Below, piece after piece: positions 1 through 12,443 of a DNA stretch of 64,000 nt. Position 1 is the stretch's first letter; every line of letters begins with the position of its first letter. Made by a program: the position numbers and the translations under genes. This DNA comes from Stercorarius parasiticus (lineage: Eukaryota > Chordata > Aves > Charadriiformes > Stercorariidae): assembly GCA_013396915.1 (NCBI GenBank), contig VWZL01000556.1:1219394-1283393 (forward strand), given 5' to 3'. The notes under the pieces were generated by a model. The model searched no databases. It saw nothing but the letters and a program-made list of their open reading frames with translations, and was not told the DNA's origin.

Positions 1-1152
1 ATGACTGGCTGGGTGGATGAGGGGAGAGCAGTGGACATTGCCTACCTCAACTTTAGCAAGACTTTTGACATTCTCTCCCGTAACATCCTCATAGGTAAGC
101 TTAGGAAGTGTGGATTAGATGAGTGGAAAGTGAGGTGGATTGAGAATTGGCTGAATGGCAGAGCTCAGAGGGTTGTGATCAATGGCATGGAGTCTAGTTG
201 GAGACATGTAGCTAGTGGTGTTCCCCTGTGGTCAGTACTCTGTCTAGTCTTGTTCAATATATTCGTCAATGACCTGGATAAGGGGACAGAGTGCACCTTC
301 AGCGAGTTTGCTGATGATATAAAATTAGGAGGAGTGTCTGACACACCAGAAGGCTGTGCTGCCATTCAGCAACACCTGGACAAGCTAGAGAGTTGGGCCT
401 AATGAAGTTCAACAAAGGCAAGTGTAGGGTCTTGCACCTAGGGAGGTGTTAGGGTTGACCTGCTGGAAAGCAGCTCTACAGAGAGGGATGTGGGAGTCGT
501 GGTGGACATCAAGTTGGACCATGAGCCAGCAATGTGTCCTTGTGGCCAAGGCAGCCAATGTCATCCTGGGGCGCATTAAAAAGTGTGGTCAGCAGGTCAA
601 GGGAGGTTATCCTCCCCCTCTACTCTGCCCTGGTGTGGCTACATCTGGAGTACTGTGTCCAGTTCTGGGCTCCCTTGTTCAAGAAAGATAAGGAACTCAT
701 GGAGGGAGTCCAGTGGAGGGCTACAAAGATGATAATGGGACTAAAGCACCTTTGTTATGAAGAAAAGTGGGAGACTTCGGTCTGTTTAACCTGGAGAAGA
801 AAAGACTGAGAGGGGATCTCATCAATGCTTATAAATATCTAAAGGTCGGGTGTCAAGAAGATGGGCTCAGACTGTTTTCAGTGGTGTCCAGCAACAAGAC
901 AAGGGGCAACGGGCATAAACTGGAACACAGGAAGTTTCATCTGAACATAGGGAAAAACTTTACTTCGACAGCGACAGAGCACTGGAAGAGGCTGCCCGGA
1001 GAGGTTGTGGAGTCTCCTTCTCTGGAGATATTCAAAACTCACCTGGATGCGTTCCTGTTCAACCTGCTCTACGTGAGTCTGCTTTGGCAGGGGTGTTGGA
1101 CTAGATGATCTCCAAAGGTCCCTTCAAACCCCTACAATTCTGTGATTCTGGG
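1..1152 (+). mobile_element. CR1 LINE, 3' portion, decayed, truncated by window start
   Basis: Non-LTR retrotransposon remnant. Positions 1-402 translate as the C-terminal half of a CR1 reverse transcriptase. The active-site motif reads FADDIKLGG (FADD is the usual catalytic box) and a degraded motif A reads SKTFDI. Motif B, usually GVPQGSVLGP in CR1, is degraded to [10 protein letters not shown]. The frame stops at 400-402 after LDKLESWA, where a short deletion has joined it to downstream sequence. The rest of ORF2 continues in other frames to about 1108, with recognisable pieces such as [14 protein letters not shown] and [19 protein letters not shown]. The 3' UTR ends near 1152 with the ACAATTCTGTGATTCTGGG type of tail that marks CR1. 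Frameshifts and substitutions make it an old inactive copy. Its 5' limit lies outside the window. Confidence 0.93.
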
Positions 1153-4100
1153 ATAAGTGACATATTCTTAGCTGAAGTATTATTATTCAGCTATCTTCCA
1201 AACATATTTCCTCTTGAGTTGCTGGAAATGGTTTTGAATGCTGGTTGTAAGCTCTGATAACTGCAACAGTGAGGAGTGGCTGGGCTGATGGGAATGCATA
1301 CGTGAATCTCCTATTGTTCTTTTGCTGCTCTTAAAATTCAGAACTTTTGCGATCCAGTCAAGATAAGGAGAAGACAAATTAGCACAGCTGTGCGTACAAA
1401 GGTGTGGTTAAATATTATTTTTTCTTAAATTTAAAAAAATTGTTGGCATGTACTGTTTCAATTTGTATACAACTTACAGAATACTCGTGATTTAGTTTTG
1501 CTCTGGAGATTTTCTTTAATTTTCATTCCAGGTAAGTAATTTGAAGGACAGCATCTTTCATTTTACTCTTGTAGATCAACACTAAAGTTGTTTTTCTCTC
1601 TTCTTTAGCCATGTGATCTCTGTGTATTAGGCTTGCTTGATCTAAAGTTGTTTTTAATAAATTCCTGGTTTTGGTTGCATAGGACAGACCTTTTTCTGAA
1701 ACAGAGAATACATGATAACCCAAGTTAATGGAAACTTATGTTGCAATTGCATGAAGAAGTTTTGCAGATGTAAAATCTCTGCAGTTGTATAAGGTAAGAA
1801 GAATGTACTGTGAATTAGACAATCAACCACCAGTTACTAGTCACAAAAACCCACTAGTGTTATAGTCTAATAGCAATCTTTCCTGTTAATGAACATATGA
1901 TAGTATAGTAATTTAGGAAAATGCTGAGCTGGTATAAGATCCATACCAAAAATACTTTAAACAACGAGCATTTACTTAAAATTGTACATAAATATGATTT
2001 ATTGTACTCCTTGTATGAGAGGAAGCACCTGTGTTTATGCTCTCACTTCTGTAGACTCAAAAAATAGTGATGATAACGGAAACATTTTAGAAACTTCTGT
2101 ATGTGCCAATACCTTGTCAGTGTGGAAGACAGATGCTGGCTGTTAAATGTGAAAGAATTTTGGATTCATTTATTCTACCTGCACTGCACATTTTTTTTTT
2201 TTTTTTCCTATAAATCATCTCACAAAATACAATTTGGTGTTGCTGGAATTTGTATTATCATGTAGCATGGAGATGGTTAGAAGAATCATCCTTTTACTTG
2301 GTGTTCAAGTATAGAGATTTATTATTAATTTGTTTTGTTATGCTTATGTTCTAACATAACAAGCAGTGCTCTTCTTCAGGATTACAATGTTTCACAAGTT
2401 CTGACTTTTTCGCCAAAGCAAAACAGATTCATGCAAGCTGTATGTAGTCTTTAGTGCAAATCTTGCATGAGCAAAATTTCCAAGTTATTGTCTTGGTTCA
2501 CGTAGGGTCACGTAGTATATTTCTGTCTGCACTACAAAGCATGATACATCATTTGAGTGCTTCGCGCTACGGAGAAAATGTGAGAAAGCCTTAGAACTTT
2601 CCATTAAACCTTAATTTTGCTGTAAAGTGTTCAAACAAGGTGGTTATCAGGCCAGCAAGGCAGTTTCTTCTTTTCTTACAATTTATATTCAACTAAAATT
2701 TGCTGTATGATTTTTACTTTGTTGATTTTAATTTTTAAGTTCCAAAATAATCCATGTTGTAATGTTATATAGAACCAGGATTTGAATACCTTATATCTTC
2801 TAAAGGTTAGCAACTTTAAAGGTGGTTTCCTCCGCCCCCCTTTCAGCTTTATACTTCCTGAAAATAAACTTCCTGAGGAAAAAAAGCAATGTTGAATACT
2901 CAAATGAAGAAGTCTAAAACCAAGTGTGCATACCTAAATTGTTTTACGTGTTTTTTCTGTGATGGTGAGCACAAGTGAATATAGGGAAATTTGATGTTTG
3001 CATTGGCGACTGAAAAATCATGTAATGGATGAATATTAATTATTGTCATGTGTTTTGAATAGGATTTTAAAAGTTGCGTGACTTAGGAATATATTGGTTT
3101 TCAGTAAAACTTTTCTTTTAAACTTAATTTACATCTAACTATACTAAATTCAGTTGGCCGGGGATTGTGCTCTATACCAATGATAAATCTCAGGCACCAA
3201 GGCCAACTGGCATCACACAACTTATGTCCACACAACTAAATTATTTTCCCCTAAAAAATATTTACAACAAACTTACAGTTCTTCCTCTCATTATTGTTTT
3301 GCTATGTGTACTAGTTGGCTTGCGATATTTAAGTATCTGAGTATAAAAATACTCTGATTTCTGCAATATGCACCATGTATAGAGACAGCAGTGATGTAAA
3401 TTGCAAATGGAAGGCATAATTTTTCACAGGTAAGCATGTCTTTGAAAATGTCTGTAGCTATACCATTAATGCATGGCTTGACTGAATAAACAATTTTGCA
3501 TATTATCAGCTATTGATATGGCTATGTATTTGTGCACATACGCGCAAAGTATTTTGCATAACCAAGTGGTGTTAATGCTTGCTGTTAATACACAGTTGAA
3601 AATCACTCTTATGTGACGTGAAAGATTTAAGGTGGTGGCTGCCGCTGTGTCTGAATTATGTTTAAAAAAAAAAAAAGAAAGAATGCCATAAATGTACTGT
3701 ACTGGTGGAAGCACTTTATGTAGTTTATGAATGTGCTGTAGGCTATCGTTGGCATATTTTTTTCCTCTTGTGCTTCACTGGAGATTTCCACCTGGGAAAT
3801 CAATCACACCAGCTCCTGGCACATATAATGAACCACAGACAGTTCTCGAGTCCTACAAAACATCAGGAATGAAAAAGATCCAAAGGGCTGTTTGATTTAC
3901 TCAAGACTGCAAGCTAGAAAAAACACCAGGTTTGCAATTAATCCAAATATTACTGGTATTCAGGGTACATAACCTAGTATTAGTAAGACTGATATTCTAG
4001 GACTTTAATAATTAATCTTGTAGTTGAAAATATGAAATTAATTTGAAATGAAAATACTCTAAGTATTAGAGAAAATGTACATATTGGATTTTGGTTAAAG

Positions 4101-7100
4101 GAATGCAAATATGGTTTCCAACTTACCGTTATTTTGGGTTTCTAGGAAATCTGAACACTTATTTATCTATGCAAACTGATTTATAATAGTATGTTCAGTT
4201 TACTTAGTTTATAGGATTACTACCTAATGAAGAAGCAATATGAATAGCATCTGTAGTTGTTGGATTTCTTCTTTTTCCCCATTTAGGGTTATTATTAAAT
4301 AAGGCTATTTCTCTAAAATACAACCTCTATAGCTAACTTATCAACAAAATACCAGAGATGTAATTTTAATATGGAAAGCATAACTTTACATAAGTGAATA
4401 CATGAATAGTGAATTGTGCTTTCACTCTACTGGCAAGATTGTACCTCACACCAGTTTAGCGTTGGTATGTGGATAGAAGGGCAAGTGGTAGAACGTGTCT
4501 CTAAAAGACGCATTCACATAGCATGCTCTTTTGTGGTTGGTGCACGATTACGTAAAGTCAATGGTACTTGGTGGCATACCAGTTCTTTTTGGTCATCTGA
4601 TGTGACCAGTCACTTTGTTGAACAGACCCTTTATGCCGTCTGTAGCTTTTTTGCACTTGCTTCTCTTAGTTTTGTCCTCAAGTGCTCGTACGTCATGCAA
4701 GTCATCTGCAACTCAATGGTTTCCTTTAAGCTCACTTTTCGCTCTGCTTGACAAATGTAGTGGTTGCATTTTATCCACGAACTTACAGATCAGTTGCCTG
4801 TGCCATCTGTGTAAGTTATGTGTGTGTCCTACCACTATTTTATCTGCCATCTACGCTCTGCACTGAAAAGAGGGAAATATTCAGAAATACCTTCTAAATG
4901 ACACCACAGTGTCATCCTCAGATCTCATCACACAGCTGATCTCAGACCCTGATTGGTCAGAATGAGAGGTATTGCCTTTGGCACCTTTTATGTTTTCTGT
5001 CCTGAACGGCATCAATAAGCTGGAGCCATTAACTTAAGAGACTGGTCAGGAGGATTTTTTTTCATACCCCAGCATACTTTGAGGTGAATGTTCTGAGACT
5101 TTTTCGGGGTGTGTATCCTGATAGTAGGTACAGAGACTCAAGATACCATGTTACCACGTATTTAAGTTTTTGACATAAAACCCCTTGTCTGATTCTTCTA
5201 AATAATGTTGAGGACATTACTCAGAAGGTGATACTCATTCTTTCTATATTTATGAGTGCTGATGAGGATACAGTCTTAACTCCTCTCTCCTTTGCTGTTG
5301 ACAGATGTTAATTTAGAACTAGGTTTTCAGCTCACCTGTCAAGTCTTTACCAGCAAGCCTTTAAAGTACACATGGAAGCCTTATGCTTGTCCTCTTCTGT
5401 TGAACATAGCTGTACATCATATTAGATGCCTCAATTCTAAACTGACATCAGAGATTACCCAATACAATTTGCTTCCCGACTACCAGGTCAAATCTTTTAT
5501 TAGTTTCCTCTTGTAAAAGCCTACTTTAGTACAAAGCAAAATCTCCATTATTATCTGAGTCCGCACAGTAGTTTCCCCTCTACCAAAAAAAAAGGGGGGG
5601 GGGGGAGTGCAGACAGGGAGAAAAAGAGGAGGGCAGCCCATATTGTGCTTGGACCAACGATGTTTAGCATAACTCTGAAATCAGTTACAGCAAAAAAGCC
5701 TTCTTACCTCCAGACAGATTTCCCACCATGAAAGACCTGATCCAACACTTAAAATGGTCATTGTATTCCAGTGTTGAAATCCCCATAGTATTGAAAATGC
5801 AAGTTTTAAAAAAAATGTTTATTTGGCATGTGTTAAGGACAGTAGCATTTGGATCTTCAGCTCCTGGCATTCCTCACCCTGCTGATTATCAGATAACTTT
5901 AAAAAAAAAGGACTTTAAAAAGAAAGTAAGGAAGATAAAAAATGCTTGAGAATTTCAGATGTTTTGTTTTGTTTTGTTTTGTTTTTTTCCCAAATGAGTA
6001 ATAGGTTTTGAGGAATTATTTGTATTTAGTGAAAAAGAGAAATAAACAATGAAAGAGAGCTGGGTACTGAGTATACCCAGATAAACATGTCTACGCTTTT
6101 GTTCCTGAGTTTATATGTTTGCTCTTTTCTAGAAATTATGAGTTTAAAGCAAAAACAATCAGTTTTGACACTTTTTGTCATATAAAGCAGAACACATTTT
6201 ACTCATAATGGTATTAAATCTGGGTTTTTCTGTGCATTTAAGAGGACAACTTATGATTATGAAGTCACATAAATGTTAGAGAAGAAATGGCAAAAAAACC
6301 TAAGTTTGGTGGTGAATTAGACATTTTACTAGTTGTTTTTGGAATAACAAGTTCTGAGGCTTTTCAGCTTTCCTACTTATGTTTTTGTTGCACAGTCTTT
6401 CTGTTCTTTGTCACAGCTTCCCTATCTCTACTTCAAAATAATAATCTCTTTAAAATATGCTATTCACTACTTGCTTCATGTGTCGTAGAGTCTTATATTG
6501 CAACCTGGTTTTGTTTAAATCCTTATCTACTGAAGGACAGCATTTAAGAACATGATTAATTCTAAGCATTATAAAGTTCCATTGACAGTGTTCCAAGTTT
6601 ATACTGAACCACAGCTGAAAGCAAAATATATTATCATCTGATTATATTCACAGATGACTAGTGTATTGTTTTTGAAATACCTAAACTTAAATTGTTAGCC
6701 TTCTGCCCTAACTTCTAAGAGAATCATGCTCATTCATCATTGCTGCTATTTGAATACCTAAATCTAATTTGATTCAAGTATAGAATACAAAGACATAGTT
6801 TAACATGCTAAAATGTGAGAAACGTGATTAGAAAGTGGATGAGTTAGGAAGGTAAGATAAAGATCACAGTAACTAGATAATTAACAATTTTTTAAAATTA
6901 GAGCATTGTATATACTTACAATAACCCCTGAATCCTCTTTAGCAGTAAGATGAGCCTTAAAACTAGCACAAATTTTTACCTCAGTATTCAACATAAAGAT
7001 CTGTTTCATACAAAGATTAAGCTGCTCTAAAAGAATAACTCTGGAGCTGGGAGTGTGTTTTGTCCCTTTCCATTTACCACAATTAATCAGTAAATGCTCT

Positions 7101-7668
7101 ATTGTTTTAGGGGGTAAATTTGTGCTATGCTGCTGATGTCTGAGGGGGTCTTGTTCTCTGATCATTAAAAACATGACCATTGCCCCCTTTTGTACCTGGT
7201 TTTCCCATCCACAGAAATTGAGATGATGGTTTGTGCCTAGTCACATCAGGATGAGGAATCAGTGTGCAGGTAAGGAACGTGCTTTGACACCAAAGTGTAG
7301 AAACACATGTATCCCACAGCATAGACATTTCTTGAATGAGTTCATTGTATTAGTCATTTAGCTCTCTGTGGTACTGCAGTATAACTTTTCACTAGCTTTC
7401 ATACGGTTGCATGTGTAAAATATCCCTTGTTGGAATATTGACCTCTAGATCTAGCAGCTACTATCCTATTACTTCAGCTAAAAGAGTCCACTCTTTCAGG
7501 CTGTATTTTTTGTTCTGGTGTCAAGTTAGAAAAAGAACCACAGTAAAGTTTACTTCCCTCTACAGCACAGTTTCATGGTTAGCGTGTAAGTCCTCATTAG
7601 GTCTATATTAAATTCCTTTACCTCTCTTTGTTACACATTCCCTATAATAAAATTGTGCATTTAGATTT
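1153..7668. other. Unique AT-rich DNA, no gene recognised
   Basis: About 6.5 kb without a supportable gene. It holds homopolymer runs (T16 at 2191-2206; A then G12 at 5585-5605) and a (GTTTT)n run at 5961-5988. Open stretches at 4416-4751 and 5292-5516 are short, lack a usable start or codon pattern, and match nothing I recognise. The 5292-5516 stretch follows a pyrimidine-rich tract ending in CAG at 5305, which resembles a splice acceptor, but there is no convincing donor. Part of this interval may be ancient repeat that is too decayed to name by eye. Confidence 0.5.
5961..5988 (+). repeat. (GTTTT)n simple repeat
   Basis: Five GTTTT units followed by a T run, read directly. A pentanucleotide microsatellite, possibly the A-rich tail of an old minus-strand retroposon, although no retroposon body is recognisable beside it. 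Confidence 0.9.
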
Positions 7669-7920
7669 TGTGGGAAAGCAACGGAAGATCATCGAGGAGG
7701 ATTGTAAATACGCTCAAATGACTCACACCTGGGGTACTGGAAAACACATATATCACACTAATTGTTATTCAGTCTCGGGTGCTTGCAAGAAAAACACTTG
7801 CACTTAGATAACAGAAGTCTGTGATGGACTCAGGGACACCTTATCTAGCCGCTTCAGAATCCTGGCCTGTTGCTGAAGCAGATCAAAGCACAGTAGGAAA
7901 ACTATGCCTGTTTGAACCCT

Positions 7921-7927
7921 TTAAATA
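7921..7927 (+). promoter_or_regulatory. TATA-like box of the LTR
   Basis: TTAAATA lies about 250 bp into the LTR and about 175 bp before its ATTAAA signal, the expected spacing for a U3 promoter with the start of R a few tens of bases downstream. Activity is inferred from position only. Confidence 0.5.
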
Positions 7928-8094
7928 CCAGTGAGAACAGGGAGTCCGTGCCGCTCTTGCTAACAAGGACTCTCTCGCTGCCAAGGACTCTTGCTAACAA
8001 GAACTCTCTCTCACACCGCGGTGCCCGCGGTCCCTGCTTGCATGCCTCTGCCCGGGTGCTGCTTCGGAGATTCCTCGGTTTGTGAGGTATCAAG

Positions 8095-8100
8095 ATTAAA
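8095..8100 (+). terminator. ATTAAA poly(A)-type signal of the LTR
   Basis: ATTAAA is followed by a TTCTTTGCCTTT stretch and then GTGGTGTGTGGTTG, a T/G-rich downstream element. This is a typical R-region polyadenylation arrangement. It is the commonest variant of AATAAA. Confidence 0.5.
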
Positions 8101-9764
8101 CTTATTCTTTGCCTTTCATCCGTGGTGTGTGGTTGTTCCTACGTCCTGCCTGCATCAGCTCACACAGATTTCAACACAAAATAATCTCTCTGCAGTTTTA
8201 AAGTATGGCTACAAATAGACTGTCACACGATTCAATGTGTTTCTCATAAAGTAATTTTAAGGAAAAGAGAAGAAACTAAGCAAAGTTTACCAGTCTTGCA
8301 GAACATGCCAGTGGCTAGCGTTGTCACCAGTGCTTTTCTTTGAAAAGTTCTTGGTCAAGAGCAGATTATCTTGCAGCCAGAAGATGCATGTAAGGGCTCC
8401 CTTCACTTTTATAGAAATATATTTCCACACTTCTACTCAAAGAGAAACTTCACTAGGTGATAATCCCACCTTCATTTGTAGAAAATAATTAATTATGTTT
8501 TTTTCAACTACACTGACAGTGATAACACAACACTGTCTGATTTAACAGTTGGTAATTTTATTTTATACCATACTTTTGGTTTTACAGAAGCCTTGGTACT
8601 TCTTTCTGCTTACAGTATTTATAAATGTTCTATTATTCATTCAGGTATGTTTTTTGCACAATAAAATAAATGTTTAAATGTACTGCTTCCTTTTCCGTAC
8701 ACTTTATAACATTTTGTAGAAGAAAAAATAGATTTCATGACTTTTGTTTAAATAAGAATGTAAAATTTAGCTAAGAAATAAAAAGAATTAAATTAGAAAA
8801 TTACTGCTTTCCTCGATTGTCAGGTGGTTAGAGTGTTCTATCATTGTCTCTCAGATTCTTTGTTAGCAAATATATTATGTGACCATCTGAGAATCTTCCT
8901 GAAAGGCAAAAGGATGCACTTTGCCAAATAGATTAGTACTGGGATATTTTTTTATGAGCGTTGCAAAAATGGAAATAAGTGAGTTCCCTCAGGTGTTAAT
9001 CAGCCCAACTAAACTGCTCACTTATATTATCATGGCAATTAATTGTAGATATATTTAGAGATGACACTTGTTTAAAAAAGGGCAGAGCAGTACACTGAAG
9101 ATACTTCATGTTTGCAGGCCTATGTAATAAAACCAGTGGCTAGCAAAGATTGATGATCCCTGTCTTCATTTTGAAAATTTTTACTTAGCCTTTCAGGACA
9201 ACAGAGTGTACACATTTAACTAACATGTACATACACACAGATATCAGATTCTACTGATTGATTGAAGCAGACTGCTAAGAAGTTCTGAGCCTTAATGTAA
9301 AAATCTCTTTAAGCCAAAACTGTACCTGAAGAATTAAAAAGAATGAAATGTCTGCAGTTAACACTTTAAAATTTCAATATTGGGAAATACTATTCAATAT
9401 TATTAAAATATTTGAAATTTAAAAAATATTTTTCGCAAGAGGGAATCTCAGGATTACTGGTTTTTACTCTTTCTTCATTAAGATGTTTGTATACAAACTT
9501 GGAAAAAAAAATGTTGCATAAAAGTTGTGAGTAATAGAAGAATATAAATAAGGAAAGATACATGCTTTTAAATCAACTTCACCCTTCCCTACAACAGTTG
9601 TATATCTGTGGCTGGTGCAGCACTCACAACAGTACTTCCTCTTTTCTCTGCTAGCATCATAGACTCTAGTTTTTTTTGAAAGAACTCAAAAGTTTGTAGA
9701 CTCGTGGCCAATTGCTTAGACTTCTTTCTCCTGATCCTAGGGCTTCTTTTTGTCATTGTTTTTT

Positions 9765-9785
9765 GGGGGGGGGAGGGGTTGGGGT
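9765..9785 (+). repeat. G-rich tract with quadruplex potential
   Basis: G9, A, G4, TT, G4 in succession, followed by (TG)n. Four runs of three or more guanines with 1-2 base loops can be drawn from it, the usual criterion for a G-quadruplex. A T-rich stretch precedes it. Confidence 0.6.
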
Positions 9786-10814
9786 GTGTGTATGTTTCTT
9801 TTGGTGTTTAGGAGCAACTTTTAACGTCATATACCAATTCTTGTGACAAATTCCATACATGTGGCACTGGATATTGGAAGCCCTGCAGTGTTACTGTTCT
9901 CATGTAGATCTAAAGGCAGACAGTTAAAGGTGCGTTGACAACCTCATGCAGGAAATCATCCCAGTTCAGTTAAACTCATGTTCGCTTAGCACTGAAGTTA
10001 ATTTTTGAGAATCTACATACAGTTGAGTGCCTGCCTGCTTCTTTGCTTCTTTGCCTGAATGGTGCTATGCTGGTATCTCAGCGCATTAATCTTCAGCAAT
10101 TTTCCTTTTGGAGTTTCAGCCTCACATTATAATAACACAAATAGAGTTTTAAGTCATTGGGACTTATACATGTTCTGGTGTGTTTCCTTGAACTAGATGT
10201 GTGAAACTGAAATCAAATACATTTCTGATGTTAGACTCGGGGGAAATAAATGTTTGGGGGCATGTTTTAAATGCTTATATTGTACATTACTGCAAAGTAT
10301 GATAGATGCATATTATAACCAGCAATAAATGTTTTCTGTATTCTTTCACAGAAATTAAAATAATTTTTTTTGGTACCGTTATATAATATTAATTAATTTT
10401 AAGAGTGAAGGTACAAATGTTAAAATGAAATTTGGAGGTTTTTTGTCTTCGTTGTTTTTGACCTTTTCTGATTTTTGTAGTAGGTGTTTACTTTTGCAAT
10501 TATTACATAAATGTTCTCTATAAAATACGCAAGTTGAGAAATATGACTAAGTTGCTGTTTCTGTAAAAACCGTGGTTATTTAGTTGTCAAAAGTTTTATT
10601 GTTTAATGTTTTATTAATATAACTTGTGCTCTTAATTTTAAAATATAATGTAAAACTTGCCTGATATGTAGAAAGTATGTGAAACCAACCGTATACTCTG
10701 AAATTGACTTTAGATCATTAGTGTTAATGTTAACAGGATTCATATAACTTAAAACTATAAAAGACAATTTTAAATGAGTTACTTTTCAAAGACTAGCATT
10801 TCTCTGTGCTCTAG

Positions 10815-10898
10815 AATTCTCATGTCAAAGAAAATACTGAAAAACTCCAGAAACCAGTATCTGTCTTGTCAACAACAGAAAGAACAGCAGTTGCCATG
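10815..10898 (+). other. Candidate 84-bp coding exon (phase 0-0)
   Basis: Preceded by TTTCTCTGTGCTCTAG, a good splice acceptor, and followed by GTAAGAAAAC, a good donor after ATG. The segment is exactly 28 codons and open in the frame that matches both boundaries; it starts NSHVKENTEKLQKP and ends TERTAVAM. The composition is polar and lysine/glutamate-rich, unlike the leucine/phenylalanine-rich chance frames of the surrounding AT-rich DNA. I do not recognise the protein. The neighbouring exons needed to make a gene are not identified. In 64 kb of AT-rich DNA such acceptor/donor pairs also arise by chance, so this is only a candidate. Confidence 0.3.
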
Positions 10899-12443
10899 GT
10901 AAGAAAACTTTCCAGATTACAGTAATTCCTCTATTGTTTTTAAATTATTGAATGAAAAAGGATTGGTGGGGCCTAATGCTTGTGTATCTTAGCTCAGCTG
11001 AACTAAACAATTATTTTTGAAGAATGTCCAACACGCATTTTTTTATGTTGTCTACACAATGATATGTGTGAGAATAATATCTTGCAAAATGCATGAATGT
11101 GAAAAGTAGTATTGAAAATACTTTCTTTTTCATTTTTTGTAGGGTTTATTTTTTTACTACTGTTGCACACTGATCAGGTTTTTAGAACAGTGTGATCCTA
11201 AGGTTGTTTTTCTAACAATTACAGTTTATTTAGAACACAGTATTGCACTTGAGTGCTTGCACCTTCTGGCATGGCATTAACAAAATGTGTTATTGGCTTC
11301 CATTCTGCAGTCTTTTAATTTATCTCCACTTAATCTCTACAGATTGCCTCAGCATCCTCTCAATATGGAATTATCTTTATTTCTAACTACTTTTACTAGA
11401 TTACTAGTTGAAAGGAATCATAATAAGTCATTGGTATATCTGAAGGAAATAATGGAAACTTGGATGAGTTGTGAATGTGTAGGCATTGGAAACTCTCAAG
11501 TTTCTAGGGAAGGTTTTATGGGCAAGAGCCATTGGTTCTGGTCCTGTGGGACCCAACTGGTATTCTCCGGAAAGGAACAGGAAACCATGTAACAGGGCAG
11601 AGTAGGCTATCTTGGGGAAATCAAAATTTTTTTAATCTCTCAGCTGCCTGTTGTCTGAAACAATGTCTACCTTGGGTAGCTCTTGTGACGTTATTTGTCC
11701 AATTATTGCAATAAACATCATAAACAACATGAACTAACAATCATGAAAACTGTGACTATTTATGCAAATATTTTGCAGGAAGGAAACAGATTACTGCTTT
11801 GAGATTTTGACTGTTACTGTGAAATGAGAAACAAAATCATTTTACAGTGATGAAGAATAACTTGGCCTTTTTTGGGGGGTGGAGTGGGGAAGCATATTTT
11901 GAATAGACTAATAGAAGTGCATTTTCTCTAACTTCTCACTGTTTGCCAGCCAACAACCTGGAAGATTGGCTTCCTTTTTGACTAATTTCGATATAGCGGC
12001 TTCAGTATACTCACTTATAAGTCAGAAAAACTGCTATTTTACTGCACGAGAAACAATGAATCACTTTCTTGCGTCATATTTTATTATTGATTGAGTTTTC
12101 TAGGGTTGACAATTTCTAGTACTTTTTTTGTATCCCAGACCTTTAACAGACAGCTTACTTGTATTTATATTTTGAATAGCTGCTTAAAAATGAAACATCT
12201 TGTGTACTGGCTTTGCATGGCAAGTTTTCAGTAGCGGGAGGGCTACAGGGGTGGCTTGTGTGGGAAGCTGCTAGAAGCTTCTCCTATGTCTGATAGAGTC
12301 AATGCCAGTGAGCTCCAAGATGGACCTACCGCTGGTCAAGGCCGAGCCCATCAGTAACAGTGGTAGCACCTCTGTGATGACATATTGCCAACAAGGAGAG
12401 GAACTATGCTGGACTTTGTCCTTACCAACAAGGGGAGGGGCTG

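Larger units (their letters stand above)
7669..8166 (+). mobile_element. Solo endogenous-retrovirus LTR with 5-bp target duplication
   Basis: A 498-bp element that begins TGTGGGAAAG and ends CTCACACA, so it has the TG...CA ends of a retroviral LTR. It is flanked by identical GATTT on both sides (7664-7668 and 8167-8171), a 5-bp target-site duplication. Internal order fits U3-R-U5 on the + strand: a TATA-like TTAAATA at 7921-7927, an ATTAAA poly(A)-type signal at 8095-8100, then a T/G-rich stretch. Just past the TATA lie two near-identical 23-bp copies (7954-7976 and 7988-8010, one mismatch). No internal retroviral sequence adjoins it, so it is a solitary LTR left by recombination. A 5-bp duplication is usual for ERVL-like elements, but I cannot name the family. 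Confidence 0.82.
8167..12202. other. Unique AT-rich DNA with one exon-like segment
   Basis: No gene recognised apart from the exon-like segment at 10815-10898 (listed separately). A G-rich run lies at 9765-9785. The open stretch 11287-11592 (101 codons) begins in AT-rich DNA, resembles no protein I know and is probably chance. Confidence 0.5.

Noticed and set aside
4416..4751. 111-codon open frame
   Set aside because: Starts at GTG, overlaps another open frame (4615-4866), and neither shows a recognisable family. It may be an ancient transposon but cannot be supported by eye.
5292..5516. Open stretch after a strong acceptor-like pyrimidine tract
   Set aside because: No usable donor (best is CAG/GTCAAA), and the frame is not recognisable. 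Weaker than the listed exon candidates.
7902..8218. Overlapping open frames on both strands
   Set aside because: They fall inside or across the R/U5 part of the solo LTR at 7669-8166.
11287..11592. 101-codon open frame
   Set aside because: No family resemblance and no splice or promoter context; typical chance frame.
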